Assembly (NCBI GenBank): GCA_020401865.1 | Contig: JADCAS010000020.1 | Span: 1 to 64,000 of the forward strand | Reading direction: 5' to 3' | Source of the DNA: Phenylobacterium sp. | Lineage (GTDB): Bacteria > Pseudomonadota > Alphaproteobacteria > Caulobacterales > Caulobacteraceae | DNA: 64,000 nt | Shown: piece by piece, positions 36,729 through 47,550 of the stretch | How the letters are laid out: each line of letters starts with the position of its first letter | Numbering within the stretch: the stretch's first letter is position 1 | Notes under the pieces: model-generated | Told to the model about the DNA's origin: nothing | Database searches by the model: none | Seen by the model: only the letters and a program-made list of their open reading frames with translations | Program-made: the position numbers and the translations under genes

Positions 36729-37609
36729 TTCACCGTGCGTCCGGACCGGCGGTCCAGGGCGGCCAGCACATATTCGGCCAGCCGGTCCGCGGCCCGGGGG
36801 GCCCCGCCCCTCGCCTTCAGGAGGGCGATCTCGGCGTCCTCCAGGGGCGGCAGGCCATCAACCTCCCCGAGGAGGGTCAGGTCGTCGGGAACCATCTCCC
36901 GGGGCAGGACCGTCAGGCCCAGGCCCGCCCTGAGCGCCGCATGCTGCCCGGCGAGGGAGGGGCTGGTGTAGGCCGCCCGCCAGGACCGGCCCCGGGCCTC
37001 CAGGGCCGCCACGGCCCGCCGGCGATAGACGCAAGGGGCCGGGGCGATCACCAGGGGCGCCGGCTCGTCCGGCCTCAGCACCGCCCGGTCCGCCGCCACC
37101 CAGACCAGGGGTTCGCGCCAGACCCGCACCCCCAGGTCCGGCCCCAGGGGCTCGCGCTTGACCAGGGCCAGGTCCAGGGCCCCGGCCTGCAGGCGGTCGA
37201 GCAGGTTCAGGGTCAGGTCGCAGGTCACCGCCAGGGCGACACGGGGATGGGACCGGGCGAAGGCGCCCAGGATCTCGGGCAGGTGGACGGTGGCGAAATC
37301 CTCCGGCGCGCCCAGCCGCACCTCTCCCTCCAGGTCTTCACCCGTCACCTCCGCGATGATCTCGTCGTTCACGCGCAGGAGCCGCCGGGCCTTGGGCAGG
37401 AAGGCCTCTCCCGCCTCGGTCAGGCTGACCCTGCGCGGGTCCCGCACCAGCAGACGCCCGCCCAGGCTCTCCTCCAGCCGCCGCACCTGCAGGCTGATGG
37501 CCGACTGGGTGCGACCCAGGCGCTCGCCCGTCCGCGTGAAGCTGCCGGTCTCCGCCACGGTCACGAAGGTGCGGACCAGGTCGAGGTCCAGGTTGACATC
37601 ACGGGGCAT
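36725..37609 (-). CDS. LysR-family transcriptional regulator
   Basis: The 294-residue protein has an N-terminal winged HTH (LVRTFVTVAETGSFTRTGER, then GRTQSAISLQVRRLEESLG) and a periplasmic-binding-like effector domain. It most likely controls the divergent SbtA-like transporter at 37736. The intergenic region holds a T-N11-A site at 37624-37638 that would suit a LysR dimer. The co-inducer is unknown. The 3' end touches repeat copy E. Confidence 0.9.
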   Translation of the reverse strand: MPRDVNLDLDLVRTFVTVAETGSFTRTGERLGRTQSAISLQVRRLEESLGGRLLVRDPRRVSLTEAGEAFLPKARRLLRVNDEIIAEVTGEDLEGEVRLGAPEDFATVHLPEILGAFARSHPRVALAVTCDLTLNLLDRLQAGALDLALVKREPLGPDLGVRVWREPLVWVAADRAVLRPDEPAPLVIAPAPCVYRRRAVAALEARGRSWRAAYTSPSLAGQHAALRAGLGLTVLPREMVPDDLTLLGEVDGLPPLEDAEIALLKARGGAPRAADRLAEYVLAALDRRSGRTVN

Positions 37610-37623
37610 GGTCCGGGTCCATC

Positions 37624-37638
37624 ATGAATTTTCCTCAT
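37624..37638 (+). promoter_or_regulatory. LysR-type operator candidate (ATGA-N7-TCAT)
   Basis: The sequence ATGAATTTTCCTCAT is an inverted repeat with the T-N11-A core expected for LysR regulators. It is 14 bp upstream of the lysR start and 98 bp upstream of the transporter gene, in the shared divergent promoter region. It stands out as A+T-rich against its surroundings. Confidence 0.5.
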
Positions 37639-37735
37639 TGTAGGCATAGCACCTTTCAACGCCCCTTGTCCTGTAGCGCGCCCTAGACATCCGCTCCCGG
37701 CGCCCGGGGGGGCGCGCTGTTGATTCCGGAACGAT

Positions 37736-38716
37736 ATGCCCGAAGCCCTGACCTCGGCCGCCGCCCTCGGCGCCCAGAACCTGCTCGCGCCGGCCATCCT
37801 CTTCTTCGTCCTCGGCCTGTTCGGCGGCTTTGCGAAGTCAGACCTGTCCCTGCCCGCCTCCACCAGCCGCACCCTGTCCCTCTTCCTGATGCTCTGCATC
37901 GGGTTCAAGGGCGGGGTCGAGGCCGCCGACGCCGGCCTCAGCGAGGGCTTCCTCCGGGCGGGGATCGCCGGCCTCCTCCTCTCCCTGACCTGGCCCTTCG
38001 TCGCCTACCCGGTCCTGAGGCGGCTCGGGGGGCTGGAGCGCGCCTCGGCGGCGGCCACGGCGGCGGCCTTCGGCTCGGTCTCTGTGGTCACCTATGCGGC
38101 AGGCGCCGACTTCCTCGCCGCCCACGGCGTGGTCTTCAGCGGCTATATGACGGCGGTCCTCGCCATCATGGAGGCCCCGGCCATCCTCACCGCCCTCATC
38201 ATCGCAAGGCGGGCGGCGGAAGGCTCCGGCGCCGGCATGGGAAGCATATTGCGGGAGGTCTTCCTCGGCGGCCCGGCCCTCATGCTGGTGGGCAGCTTCC
38301 TGATCGGCCTGACGACGGGCGAGCGCGGCATGGCCCGGCTGGACATCTTCGTGAACCCCCTTTTCCAGGGCGCCCTCTGCCTCTTCCTGCTGGACATGGG
38401 CCTTGCCGCCGCCCGCAGCCTCACCGACGCCGGCCGGCCGCCCGCCCGGGTCCTGGCCCTGGGGATCGCCCTGCCCCTGGCGGGCGCCTGCGCGGGCTAC
38501 GTCGCCTCACGCCTCGCCGGCCTCGCCCCCGGCGACAGCGCCCTCCTCATCCTGCTGGCCGCCTCGGCCTCCTACATCGCCGCCCCGGCCGCCATGCGCA
38601 CCGCCCTGCCCGAGGCCCGCCCCGGCGTCTATCTCGGCCTCTCCCTCGGCGTGGCCTTCCCCTTCAACCTGATCCTCGGCCTGCCCCTCTACGCCCTGGC
38701 GGCGGGGGCGCTGTAG
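37736..38716 (+). CDS. SbtA-like sodium-dependent bicarbonate transporter
   Basis: The 326-residue membrane protein has about ten hydrophobic helices and the SbtA/DUF897 layout. The first helix block reads ILFFVLGLFGGFAKSDLSLP, then LFLMLCIGFKGGVEAADAGL and FGSVSVVTYAAGADFL. SbtA imports bicarbonate with sodium in cyanobacteria. In heterotrophs the substrate is less certain, and no SbtB partner is seen here. The transcriptional partner is probably the divergent LysR regulator. A good ribosome-binding site is not obvious. Confidence 0.8.
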   Translation: MPEALTSAAALGAQNLLAPAILFFVLGLFGGFAKSDLSLPASTSRTLSLFLMLCIGFKGGVEAADAGLSEGFLRAGIAGLLLSLTWPFVAYPVLRRLGGLERASAAATAAAFGSVSVVTYAAGADFLAAHGVVFSGYMTAVLAIMEAPAILTALIIARRAAEGSGAGMGSILREVFLGGPALMLVGSFLIGLTTGERGMARLDIFVNPLFQGALCLFLLDMGLAAARSLTDAGRPPARVLALGIALPLAGACAGYVASRLAGLAPGDSALLILLAASASYIAAPAAMRTALPEARPGVYLGLSLGVAFPFNLILGLPLYALAAGAL

Positions 38717-38777
38717 GTGGGGTGAGGGCAAGGCTGGGACGCCTGAAGACGCTATGCGGTAGGATCCCGCTATCTTG

Positions 38778-38807
38778 TTGACGCATTCTCAAGGCAGAAG
38801 GCATAAG
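38778..38807 (+). promoter_or_regulatory. Promoter candidate for the DUF1902 gene
   Basis: TTGACG at 38778-38783 and CATAAG at 38802-38807, with an 18-base spacer, resemble a housekeeping promoter. The predicted start is about 20 bp upstream of the ATG at 38837. Confidence 0.4.
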
Positions 38808-38836
38808 TTGAGGCTTCCAAGGGGGCGCGCATCCGC

Positions 38837-39058
38837 ATGCACCAATCCTACTACGTCAAGGCGAGCTGGGACCCGGAGGCCTCGGTCTGGATCTCCGAAA
38901 CGGATATCCCCGGCATGGTGATCGAGGCCGACACCCTCGCCGAGTTCGAAGCCGCGATGGTCGAGTTGGCCCCCGAGATGCTGGCCGCAAACCAGAGCCT
39001 GAAGAATGTCCGGGTCTCGGTGGACTTCACCGCCCAGCGCGAATTCGCCGTCGCCTGA
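38837..39058 (+). CDS. DUF1902 family protein (HicB-like fold)
   Basis: The 73-residue protein reads YYVKASWDPEASVWISETDI then PGMVIEADTLAEFEAAMVEL. This is the DUF1902 pattern, related in fold to HicB antitoxins. Such genes often pair with a HicA-like toxin, but no toxin gene is adjacent: the preceding gene is the SbtA-like transporter and the next is the SIR2-like gene on the other strand. It may therefore be an orphan antitoxin-like protein. Its function is unknown. It has its own promoter-like sequence. Confidence 0.75.
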   Translation: MHQSYYVKASWDPEASVWISETDIPGMVIEADTLAEFEAAMVELAPEMLAANQSLKNVRVSVDFTAQREFAVA

Positions 39059-39081
39059 TCGGGAATTGACGAAGATCCGGA

Positions 39082-40041
39082 CTACCTGAAGAGGTCAATG
39101 AATCTCTGTATTTTGGATATTTCAATTGAATCACCACCAAATATTTCATTTAGACTTCTACGAGAAAAACCTCTTACTCCATTCTTTATTTTATTCATGT
39201 CTTGATAATCCGAATTCAAAAATCCTGTAAACAAATCACTCCCACGAGGATCAATTATAAACAAATGCAGCCCGTTTGATACGCCCTCCGAAATTAGACT
39301 ATTTATGTGAGAATCTCCAAAGCTATATCCAATAATGACCAACTTTGCGCCTTTGGCGAATATACATTTTTCGAATTCCTCAAAATACCACCGCAGTATA
39401 GGAAAGTTTTCTATTTGAGACGGCTTTCCTCCCCCAATTACCATAATTTCGTCACTATCGGAGGAAACCCAGTTACAGGATCCATGGAGTTTGATTATGG
39501 GTTGGGAGCCAGCGCTTAGATTGAAATCCGAACTGAGATCGGGAGTCCAATTTGTGTCTGCCCAGTCTCCAAGAGATACTGGCGATTTCTGAATCATTCC
39601 AGGCAATTGGGGGCCATTAAATCTACCAAGAGCATTTAGCTCTATGTTCGAATTCATATATTGAATTTCGAGTAACAAATCTTGATTGAGAGTGAAAATC
39701 TTGTCAAATTTAGTGAGAAAATTCGAAACTTGAAAATATCTCTGATTACTGAATTCAAATTGCCGAACCCTGAATCCTTTATTCATTTCATTAAACATGT
39801 CTTTCAGAGCATTTTCAAATCTAACGCGTCTTTCTCGTGATATTTTATCGCGTTTCTGCCATTCGAATAATGCTGATTCAAAGCCTCCCGTATCTTTGTA
39901 TTTCCAGAGGTGATCATTCAGATAACTGTCACTGATGAACGATTCATGGCCGATAAGGTATTCAAATACCTCGTTCGCCAACCAGCCGCCCCAATTTCGG
40001 CTAAACCCAGCACCAAGAAGAAGATTCAAATTCGACAACAT
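39082..40041 (-). CDS. SIR2-like domain protein, A+T-rich, putative defence gene
   Basis: The 319-residue protein has the SIR2-like NAD-binding pattern: LLLGAGFS (residues 7-14), TLNQD (117-121), KLHGSCNW (with HGS 186-188), and GYSFGDSHIN (238-247), followed by LFIIDPRG. SIR2-like proteins in phage defence (for example DSR and Thoeris ThsA) deplete NAD; whether this one does is inferred. Base composition is about 40% G+C by eye against about 70% nearby, and codon use is A/T-ending, so it was probably acquired by transfer. ATG 40041 is preferred as it begins just before GAGFS; a TTG at 40074 is an alternative. Confidence 0.75.
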   Translation of the reverse strand: MLSNLNLLLGAGFSRNWGGWLANEVFEYLIGHESFISDSYLNDHLWKYKDTGGFESALFEWQKRDKISRERRVRFENALKDMFNEMNKGFRVRQFEFSNQRYFQVSNFLTKFDKIFTLNQDLLLEIQYMNSNIELNALGRFNGPQLPGMIQKSPVSLGDWADTNWTPDLSSDFNLSAGSQPIIKLHGSCNWVSSDSDEIMVIGGGKPSQIENFPILRWYFEEFEKCIFAKGAKLVIIGYSFGDSHINSLISEGVSNGLHLFIIDPRGSDLFTGFLNSDYQDMNKIKNGVRGFSRRSLNEIFGGDSIEISKIQRFIDLFR

Positions 40042-40106
40042 GAGCACCCATGTCAGAGCATCTATGAATTGCAATTGCGAATTGATCTGTCGATTTCAAG
40101 ACCGCC

Positions 40107-40733
40107 TCAGAACCCGAACTTCTCGAAGTAGGCCGCGTTCGCCGGCGGCAGATCGATGGGATAGAGGAAGCCGCCGAAGCTGGCCAGAATCAACCCGGCG
40201 ACCACCACCCCCACGGCGATCAGCGCCGCCGGCAGAAAGCCCGCCCGCGCGCCCCAGCCGAACTGCACGGCGGCGGCCAGGTGGGTGAAGACCGACATCA
40301 CCCCCAGGGCGTAGTAGGGAAAGAAGCCGTACTTGAAGGGCGCCAGGTTCACCGGGGCGGCGGCCCAGTAGAAGTCGGTGTCCATGCCGAAGATGTGCCG
40401 CGTCCACAGGGCCGCGCTGGAATGGAGCAGGATGAAGGCGATGAGGTAACCGCCCGACAGCAGCTGGGCCCAGCCCCAGAACCCCTTCTCCGACTGGCCC
40501 CAGCGCCGGGCCAGCAGCCGGGCGCCAATCACGATTTGCACGAGCAGGGCGGCGATCAGGACCGGCTCGACGACCGGGTTGCGATAGAGGCCCTGGGTCG
40601 CCGTCAGCGCCTGCCTGTGCGCCTGCGGCCCCATCACCGCTGTCAGCTGTGTGGCGAGGTGCACGAGGATGAAGACGGCCAGGCCGGCGGCGAGAATCCG
40701 GTGGGCGTGGACGAGGGGCGGGGCTGAGGTCAT
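40107..40733 (-). CDS. Membrane protein with conserved histidines (heme b-type candidate)
   Basis: The 208-residue protein has five likely transmembrane helices. Histidines lie inside them (VHAHRILAAGL, FILVHLATQL, FILLHSSAALWTRH and FTHLAAAVQF), a pattern like the membrane anchors of succinate dehydrogenase or cytochrome b561-type proteins. No specific family is recognised. A heme or quinone role is an inference. It is 28 bp downstream of ilvC on the same strand and could be co-transcribed. It borders the A+T-rich SIR2 island. Confidence 0.55.
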   Translation of the reverse strand: MTSAPPLVHAHRILAAGLAVFILVHLATQLTAVMGPQAHRQALTATQGLYRNPVVEPVLIAALLVQIVIGARLLARRWGQSEKGFWGWAQLLSGGYLIAFILLHSSAALWTRHIFGMDTDFYWAAAPVNLAPFKYGFFPYYALGVMSVFTHLAAAVQFGWGARAGFLPAALIAVGVVVAGLILASFGGFLYPIDLPPANAAYFEKFGF

Positions 40734-40761
40734 GTCCCGATCCCCCGGCCCCAGCCGCCCC

Positions 40762-41868
<1,107 letters not shown>

Positions 41869-41915
41869 TCAAGCAAGGCCGGCCCTCCGGCAGGGTCGCC
41901 GGAGGGCTCGGCGCC

Positions 41916-42635
41916 CTACCAGAAGAGGGTGTAGGCCACCTGGACGATGCGCCCGGTCCACAGGTCCACCAGGGCGGCGTCGCGCCCCAGCCGCACCCAG
42001 GCGAAACCCACAGGCGGGACCGGCAGGCCATAGCTCCACCAGCTCTCGATCCGGAAGCGCGGCGTCCACCAGGTCCAGGGCAGGACCTCGCCATGGGACC
42101 AGCGGCGGGGCACGAAGCCCGGCGGCGGGACCCAGGGCCCGCCCCGATAGCGATAGGACGGGGTCCAGACCGGCGGGTACCAGCGGGGGTCATAGCGCGG
42201 CGGGCGGGGCGGCGGGCGGTGACGGTCATAGCGGTCGGCGCGATAGCCGTCGTAGCGATAACCGTCGTATCGATAGGGATCGTAGCGATAGGGATCGTAG
42301 CGGTCGTAACGATCGTAACGATCCCAACCCCAGGACCCGTGGGCCTCGTCTCCGCCGCGACGCCGCCGGTCGTCAGGGCGATCACGCTCGCCGCGGCCGG
42401 AATCCGGTCGCGCCTCAGGCCGCTCCGCCGGGGGCGGGACCTCCCGGGGCTGGCCGAACCGTCCCCAGGCCTCGGGACGCTGCGCCTCCGGGGGGGCCGG
42501 CGCGGGGGGCGCCAGGGGGGCGGGCGCCGTCGCCTCGTAGGCGTCAAGCTCCTGCCCGGCGGCGGGTCGGGCCGCGGCGAGGCCCAGGGCCAGGATGAGG
42601 GTCAGGAGGGATGTGCTGGCCGCTGGGCGGTTCAT
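41916..42635 (-). CDS. RcnB-like periplasmic protein with Tyr-Asp repeats
   Basis: The 239-residue protein has a signal peptide (LLTLILALGLAAARPAAG), then a Pro/Ala-rich part, then a run of RYD/YRYD repeats at about residues 106-135. The C-terminus (PRFRIESWWSYGLPVPPVGF then WVRLGRDAALVDLWTGRIVQ) matches the RcnB domain, associated with nickel and cobalt homeostasis. The His/Tyr/Asp-rich repeats could bind metal; this is an inference. Start 42635 is the signal-peptide start. It diverges from the DUF924 gene. Confidence 0.75.
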   Translation of the reverse strand: MNRPAASTSLLTLILALGLAAARPAAGQELDAYEATAPAPLAPPAPAPPEAQRPEAWGRFGQPREVPPPAERPEARPDSGRGERDRPDDRRRRGGDEAHGSWGWDRYDRYDRYDPYRYDPYRYDGYRYDGYRADRYDRHRPPPRPPRYDPRWYPPVWTPSYRYRGGPWVPPPGFVPRRWSHGEVLPWTWWTPRFRIESWWSYGLPVPPVGFAWVRLGRDAALVDLWTGRIVQVAYTLFW

Positions 42636-42757
42636 GGTCCTTGCCTCCGTTGCCGGAGCCGGGACGGCTCCGGGCGGTTGTCGCCCCCGCACGCATCGGA
42701 TTAGGAAGGTCAACCTGAACCGCGGTTGAATGTGTGTTCCGCAGGAGGTCAAAGACC

Positions 42758-43312
42758 ATGCCCGCCCTTCCCCAGGATGTCGTCGGCTACTGGCGCAACG
42801 CCGGCCCGCGCCGCTGGTTCCGCAAGGACGCCGCCTTCGACGAGGCCCTGCGCCTGCGCTTCGAGCCCGTCCACTTCGCCGCCGCCCGGGGCCAGTACGA
42901 CGACTGGGTGCAGGAGGCCGAGCCGGCCCTGGCCCTGATCCTCCTGCTCGACCAGATCCCCCGCAACCTGTTCCGGGACAGCGCCCATGCCTTCGCCACC
43001 GACGGCAAGGCCCGGCGCGCCGCCCGCACCGCCCTGCGCCGGGGCTTCGATCTGCAGATCGAGCCCGAGCTGCGCCACTTCGTCTACATGCCGCTGGAGC
43101 ATTCCGAGGATCCGGTCGATCAGGCCGACTGCGTACGCCTCATCCAGGCCCTCTGCGCCGAGACCGGCGACACCGAGATCCTGCGCTTCGCCGAATTGCA
43201 CCGCGACATCATCGACCGCTTCGGCCGCTTCCCCCACCGCAACGCCGCCCTGGGCCGGGAGAGCACGCCGGCCGAGCTGGCCTATCTCTCCGACGGCGGT
43301 TTCGCGGGATAA
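42758..43312 (+). CDS. DUF924 family protein
   Basis: The 184-residue protein matches DUF924: [20 protein letters not shown] near the N-terminus, [20 protein letters not shown], and [15 protein letters not shown]. The family is alpha-helical, TPR-like and without a known activity. Start 42758 follows AGGAGG; an upstream GTG would be too close to that site. It precedes thyA by 86 bp. Confidence 0.85.
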   Translation: MPALPQDVVGYWRNAGPRRWFRKDAAFDEALRLRFEPVHFAAARGQYDDWVQEAEPALALILLLDQIPRNLFRDSAHAFATDGKARRAARTALRRGFDLQIEPELRHFVYMPLEHSEDPVDQADCVRLIQALCAETGDTEILRFAELHRDIIDRFGRFPHRNAALGRESTPAELAYLSDGGFAG

Positions 43313-43398
43313 CTCCGCCGGTCCTGTGGACCGCAGTGCCTGTCGCAGTTTCCGGAAGGGTGCGAATCGGGTCCCCTAGGCGGCCTTCCGGAGCCTTC

Positions 43399-44262
43399 AT
43401 GAACGCCCCCGCCCGCATCGACGCCGACGAGACACCCGATGGGACTTCCGCCGCGGCCGGCCGGGCGCTTGAGCAGCCCTATCTCGACCTCCTGGCGGAC
43501 ATCCTGGCCAACGGCGTCGACCGGCCGGACCGCACCGGCGTCGGCACGCGGGGCGTCTTCGGCCGGCAGATGCGCTTTGACCTGTCGCGCGGCTTTCCCC
43601 TCCTGACCACCAAGACCCTGCACCGGCGCTCCATCGTGGTGGAGCTGATCTGGTTCCTGCGCGGCGAGACCAATGTCCGCTGGCTGCAGGAGCGCGGGGT
43701 CAGCATCTGGGACGAGTGGGCCGACGCCGAGGGCGAGCTGGGGCCGGTCTATGGCCGCCAGTGGCGCTCCTGGGCCACGCCGGACGGTCGGGTGATCGAC
43801 CAGATGGCCGCCCTGGTGGAGGGGCTGAAGCGCAGCCCTGAGAGCCGCCGCCATATTGTCACCGCCTGGAACCCGGCGGACGTGGACGACATGGCCCTGC
43901 CCCCCTGCCACTGCCTCTTCCAGTTCCATGTGGCCAACGGGCGGCTGTCCTGCCAGCTCTACCAGCGCTCGGCCGACGTCTTCCTCGGCGTGCCCTTCAA
44001 CATCGCCTCCTACGCCCTGCTGACCCACATGGTGGCGGCGGTGACGGGGCTGGAGGCCGGCGACTTCGTCCACACCCTGGGCGATGCGCACCTCTACCTG
44101 AACCACCTGGACCAGGCCCGCGAGCAGCTGACCCGGACGCCCCTGCCCCCGCCCCGGCTGGAGCTGGCGGCCCGGGACGACCTCTTCGCCTTCGAGCCCG
44201 AGGACGTGAAGTTCAAGGGCTACAAGGCCCATCCGGCCATCTCCGCCCCCATCGCGGTCTGA
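43399..44262 (+). CDS. thyA: Thymidylate synthase
   Basis: The 287-residue enzyme methylates dUMP to dTMP using methylene-tetrahydrofolate. The catalytic Cys is in [14 protein letters not shown], and the dUMP-binding Arg pair and loops read [39 protein letters not shown] and [10 protein letters not shown]. It has a longer N-terminus (about 25 residues) than E. coli ThyA. folA follows five bases after the stop, the common thyA-folA pairing, so both folate-cycle enzymes are co-expressed. Confidence 0.97.
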   Translation: MNAPARIDADETPDGTSAAAGRALEQPYLDLLADILANGVDRPDRTGVGTRGVFGRQMRFDLSRGFPLLTTKTLHRRSIVVELIWFLRGETNVRWLQERGVSIWDEWADAEGELGPVYGRQWRSWATPDGRVIDQMAALVEGLKRSPESRRHIVTAWNPADVDDMALPPCHCLFQFHVANGRLSCQLYQRSADVFLGVPFNIASYALLTHMVAAVTGLEAGDFVHTLGDAHLYLNHLDQAREQLTRTPLPPPRLELAARDDLFAFEPEDVKFKGYKAHPAISAPIAV

Positions 44263-44267
44263 CCGCC

Positions 44268-44786
44268 ATGGCCGCCCCCCTCCTCACCGCCGGCCCCATC
44301 GCCCGGGCTCGCAACGGCGTCATCGGCCGCGCCGGGGGCCTGCCCTGGCGGCTGAAGTCCGACCTCGCCCGCTTCCGCGCCCTGACCATGGGCAAGCCGG
44401 TCATCATGGGCCGGCTGACCTGGGAAAGCCTGCCCCGCAAGCCCCTGCCGGGCCGCACCAACATCGTCCTGTCCCGGGACGCCTCCTACGCCCCCGAGGG
44501 CTGCGTGGTCTGCGAGGACTTCACAGAGGCCGTCGCCATCGGCCGGGAGCAGGCCGAGGAGGACGGCGCCTCGGAGGTCTGCGTCATCGGCGGCGCTTCG
44601 CTCTTCGGCCTGGCCCTGGCGCGCGCCCGGCGCATCTACCTCACCGAGGTCCACGCCGACGTGGAGGGCGACGTGACCCTGCCCCCCTTCGACGAAGGCC
44701 GCTGGCGCGAGGTCCGCCGGGAAGACCTCCCTGCCGGAGAGCATGACGAGTTCCCCGTGACCTTCCGGGTGCTGGAGCGGGCCTGA
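44268..44786 (+). CDS. folA: Dihydrofolate reductase
   Basis: The 172-residue enzyme regenerates tetrahydrofolate, which ThyA oxidises to dihydrofolate. The N-terminal active site reads IARARNGVIGRAGGLPWRLK, with the conserved W-R after the Gly-Leu-Pro; the acidic catalytic residue follows (SDLARFRALTMGKPVIMGR). The NADPH loop is VCVIGGASLFGLALARARRI. It starts five bases after the thyA stop. The length is normal for bacterial DHFR. Confidence 0.93.
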   Translation: MAAPLLTAGPIARARNGVIGRAGGLPWRLKSDLARFRALTMGKPVIMGRLTWESLPRKPLPGRTNIVLSRDASYAPEGCVVCEDFTEAVAIGREQAEEDGASEVCVIGGASLFGLALARARRIYLTEVHADVEGDVTLPPFDEGRWREVRREDLPAGEHDEFPVTFRVLERA

Positions 44787-44851
44787 GCCCTTCCCCTCGC
44801 CGCACCCCTCGCCCATAGTCGCGAGAGAGACATCCGGGGAGGAGACGGGCC

Positions 44852-45763
44852 ATGGACCTGCAGCTGATCGCCGAGGACTTCCAGTTTCCGGAAGGTCCCA
44901 TCGCCATGAACGACGGCTCGGTGATCCTCACCGAGATCAAGCGCCAGACCCTGACCCGGGTGAAACCCGACGGGTCCAAGGAGATCCTGGTCAACACCGG
45001 CGGCGGGCCGAACGGCGCGGCCATCGGCCCCGACGGCGCCATCTACATCACCAACAATGGCGGGTCCTTCGAGTGGCTGGACAATATGGGCATGACCATC
45101 CCCGGCCCGACCCCGCCCTCGCATACCGGCGGCTACATCCAGCGCTTTGACCTGAAGACCGGCGCGCTGACGACCCTCTACACCGAGTGTGACGGCAGGA
45201 AGCTGGTGGGCCCCAACGACATCGTCTTCGACCGGCAGGGCGGCTTCTGGTTCTCCGACCACGGCTGCTCCACCCCCGAGGGCCGCAAGTTCGGCGCGAT
45301 CTACTATGCGAAGATCGATGGCAGCCATATCAGCCGCCAGAAGGATCACCTGATCTCGCCCAACGGCATCGGCCTGTCCCCGGACGAGAAGGTCGTCTAC
45401 CTGGCTGACACCAACCTCGGACGCCTCTGGGCCTTCGACATCGCCGAGCCGGGCGTTCTGGCGCCGCCGGACGGCTTCGCCCCCGGGCGGGTGATCTGCA
45501 ACCTGCCGGGCTACCAGCTGCTCGACAGCCTGGCGGTGGAGGCCGGCGGCAAGGTCTGCGTGGCCACCATCATCAACGGCGGGATCACCGCCTTCGACCC
45601 GGACGGCTCGGTGGAGCACTTCCCCGTGCCCGACCTTGTCACCACCAACATCTGCTTCGGCGGGGCGGACATGCGCACGGCCTGGATCACTGCCTCGGCC
45701 ACCGGCAAGCTCTACCGCGCCACCTGGCCGCGGCCGGGCCTGAAGCTCAACTTCAACGCCTGA
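44852..45763 (+). CDS. SMP-30/gluconolactonase family protein
   Basis: The 303-residue protein is a six-bladed beta-propeller. It has FQFPEGPIAMNDGSVILTEI at the start, GGGPNGAAIGPDGAIYITNN, LVGPNDIVFDRQGGFWFSDH, SPNGIGLSPDEKVVYLADTN and VCVATIINGGITAF. The Glu, Asn and Asp metal ligands (PEG, PND and PNG loops) are present, so it should be a calcium- or zinc-dependent lactonase. The substrate is unknown. It precedes a globin-like gene by 7 bp. Confidence 0.88.
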   Translation: MDLQLIAEDFQFPEGPIAMNDGSVILTEIKRQTLTRVKPDGSKEILVNTGGGPNGAAIGPDGAIYITNNGGSFEWLDNMGMTIPGPTPPSHTGGYIQRFDLKTGALTTLYTECDGRKLVGPNDIVFDRQGGFWFSDHGCSTPEGRKFGAIYYAKIDGSHISRQKDHLISPNGIGLSPDEKVVYLADTNLGRLWAFDIAEPGVLAPPDGFAPGRVICNLPGYQLLDSLAVEAGGKVCVATIINGGITAFDPDGSVEHFPVPDLVTTNICFGGADMRTAWITASATGKLYRATWPRPGLKLNFNA

Positions 45764-45770
45764 AACCGGC

Positions 45771-46211
45771 ATGCCCCGCAACCCGGACCCTCGCGAGCCC
45801 CTCATTGTCGCCAGCTTCGAGCTGGCTGCGGAGCGCATCGAAGACCTGACGCCTGACGTTTATGCGCGCTTGTTCCGTGAGCAGCCGGAGATGGAGATCC
45901 TCTTCTGGCGCGACACCAACCACCAGATCCGCGGCGAGATGCTGACCCGGGTCATCCAGGCCATCCTGGATTTCGTGGGCGAGCGCCACTACTCCCGCAC
46001 CCTGATCCAGAGCGAGGTGGTGGTGCATGAGGGCTACGACGTACCGCCCGAGGTTTTCCGGACCTTCTTCCGCACAGTCCGCGACGCGGTCCGCGAGGTC
46101 TGCGCCGCCGACTGGACGGCGGAATGGGAGGCGGCCTGGGAGAGTCTCCTGGCCGACCTCGACTATTACGTCACCCATCCCGACCAGGCCGAGACCCAGG
46201 CCCTGGCCTGA
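45771..46211 (+). CDS. Globin-like protein
   Basis: The 146-residue protein is all-helical and has the globin arrangement: IVASFELAAERIEDLTPDVY, ARLFREQPEMEILFWRD, and a proximal-His-type VVVHEGYDVPPEVFRTFFRT followed by AVREVCAADWTAEWEAAWES. A single-domain bacterial globin would bind heme and O2 or NO. The identification rests on pattern only and the distal pocket is not obvious. It is 7 bp after the lactonase gene, so co-transcribed. Confidence 0.5.
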   Translation: MPRNPDPREPLIVASFELAAERIEDLTPDVYARLFREQPEMEILFWRDTNHQIRGEMLTRVIQAILDFVGERHYSRTLIQSEVVVHEGYDVPPEVFRTFFRTVRDAVREVCAADWTAEWEAAWESLLADLDYYVTHPDQAETQALA

Positions 46212-46230
46212 CCGGGAGGGCGGCCAGGCC

Positions 46231-47331
<1,101 letters not shown>

Positions 47332-47550
47332 GGGCGGCGTCTCCTGCGTCGGGTCCGTCTCGGCAGACCCCGGTTTCGGTATGTCGGGGCGACCTTATGC
47401 ACGCTCGTGGCGCCGGCGTCAGGCGAAAATCCGGGTCCGACCGGAGGCGGGGGCGACTTGCATTTTGGCCTCCGCTTCGCCATGGTCTGAACAATGCTCA
47501 AATCGCGCTCGTCCGCTCGCGTCGGCGCGCGCCTGACAGAGGAGTTCGCC

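Noticed and set aside
42240..42320. Tandem CGATAGGGATCGTAG-like repeats as a regulatory array
   Set aside because: They encode the Tyr-Asp repeats of the RcnB-like protein in frame, so they are a coding low-complexity tract.
42730..43398. In-frame upstream extension of thyA through the DUF924 gene
   Set aside because: The extension is out of frame with the well-supported DUF924 protein and is Arg/Pro-rich. The true thyA start is at 43399.
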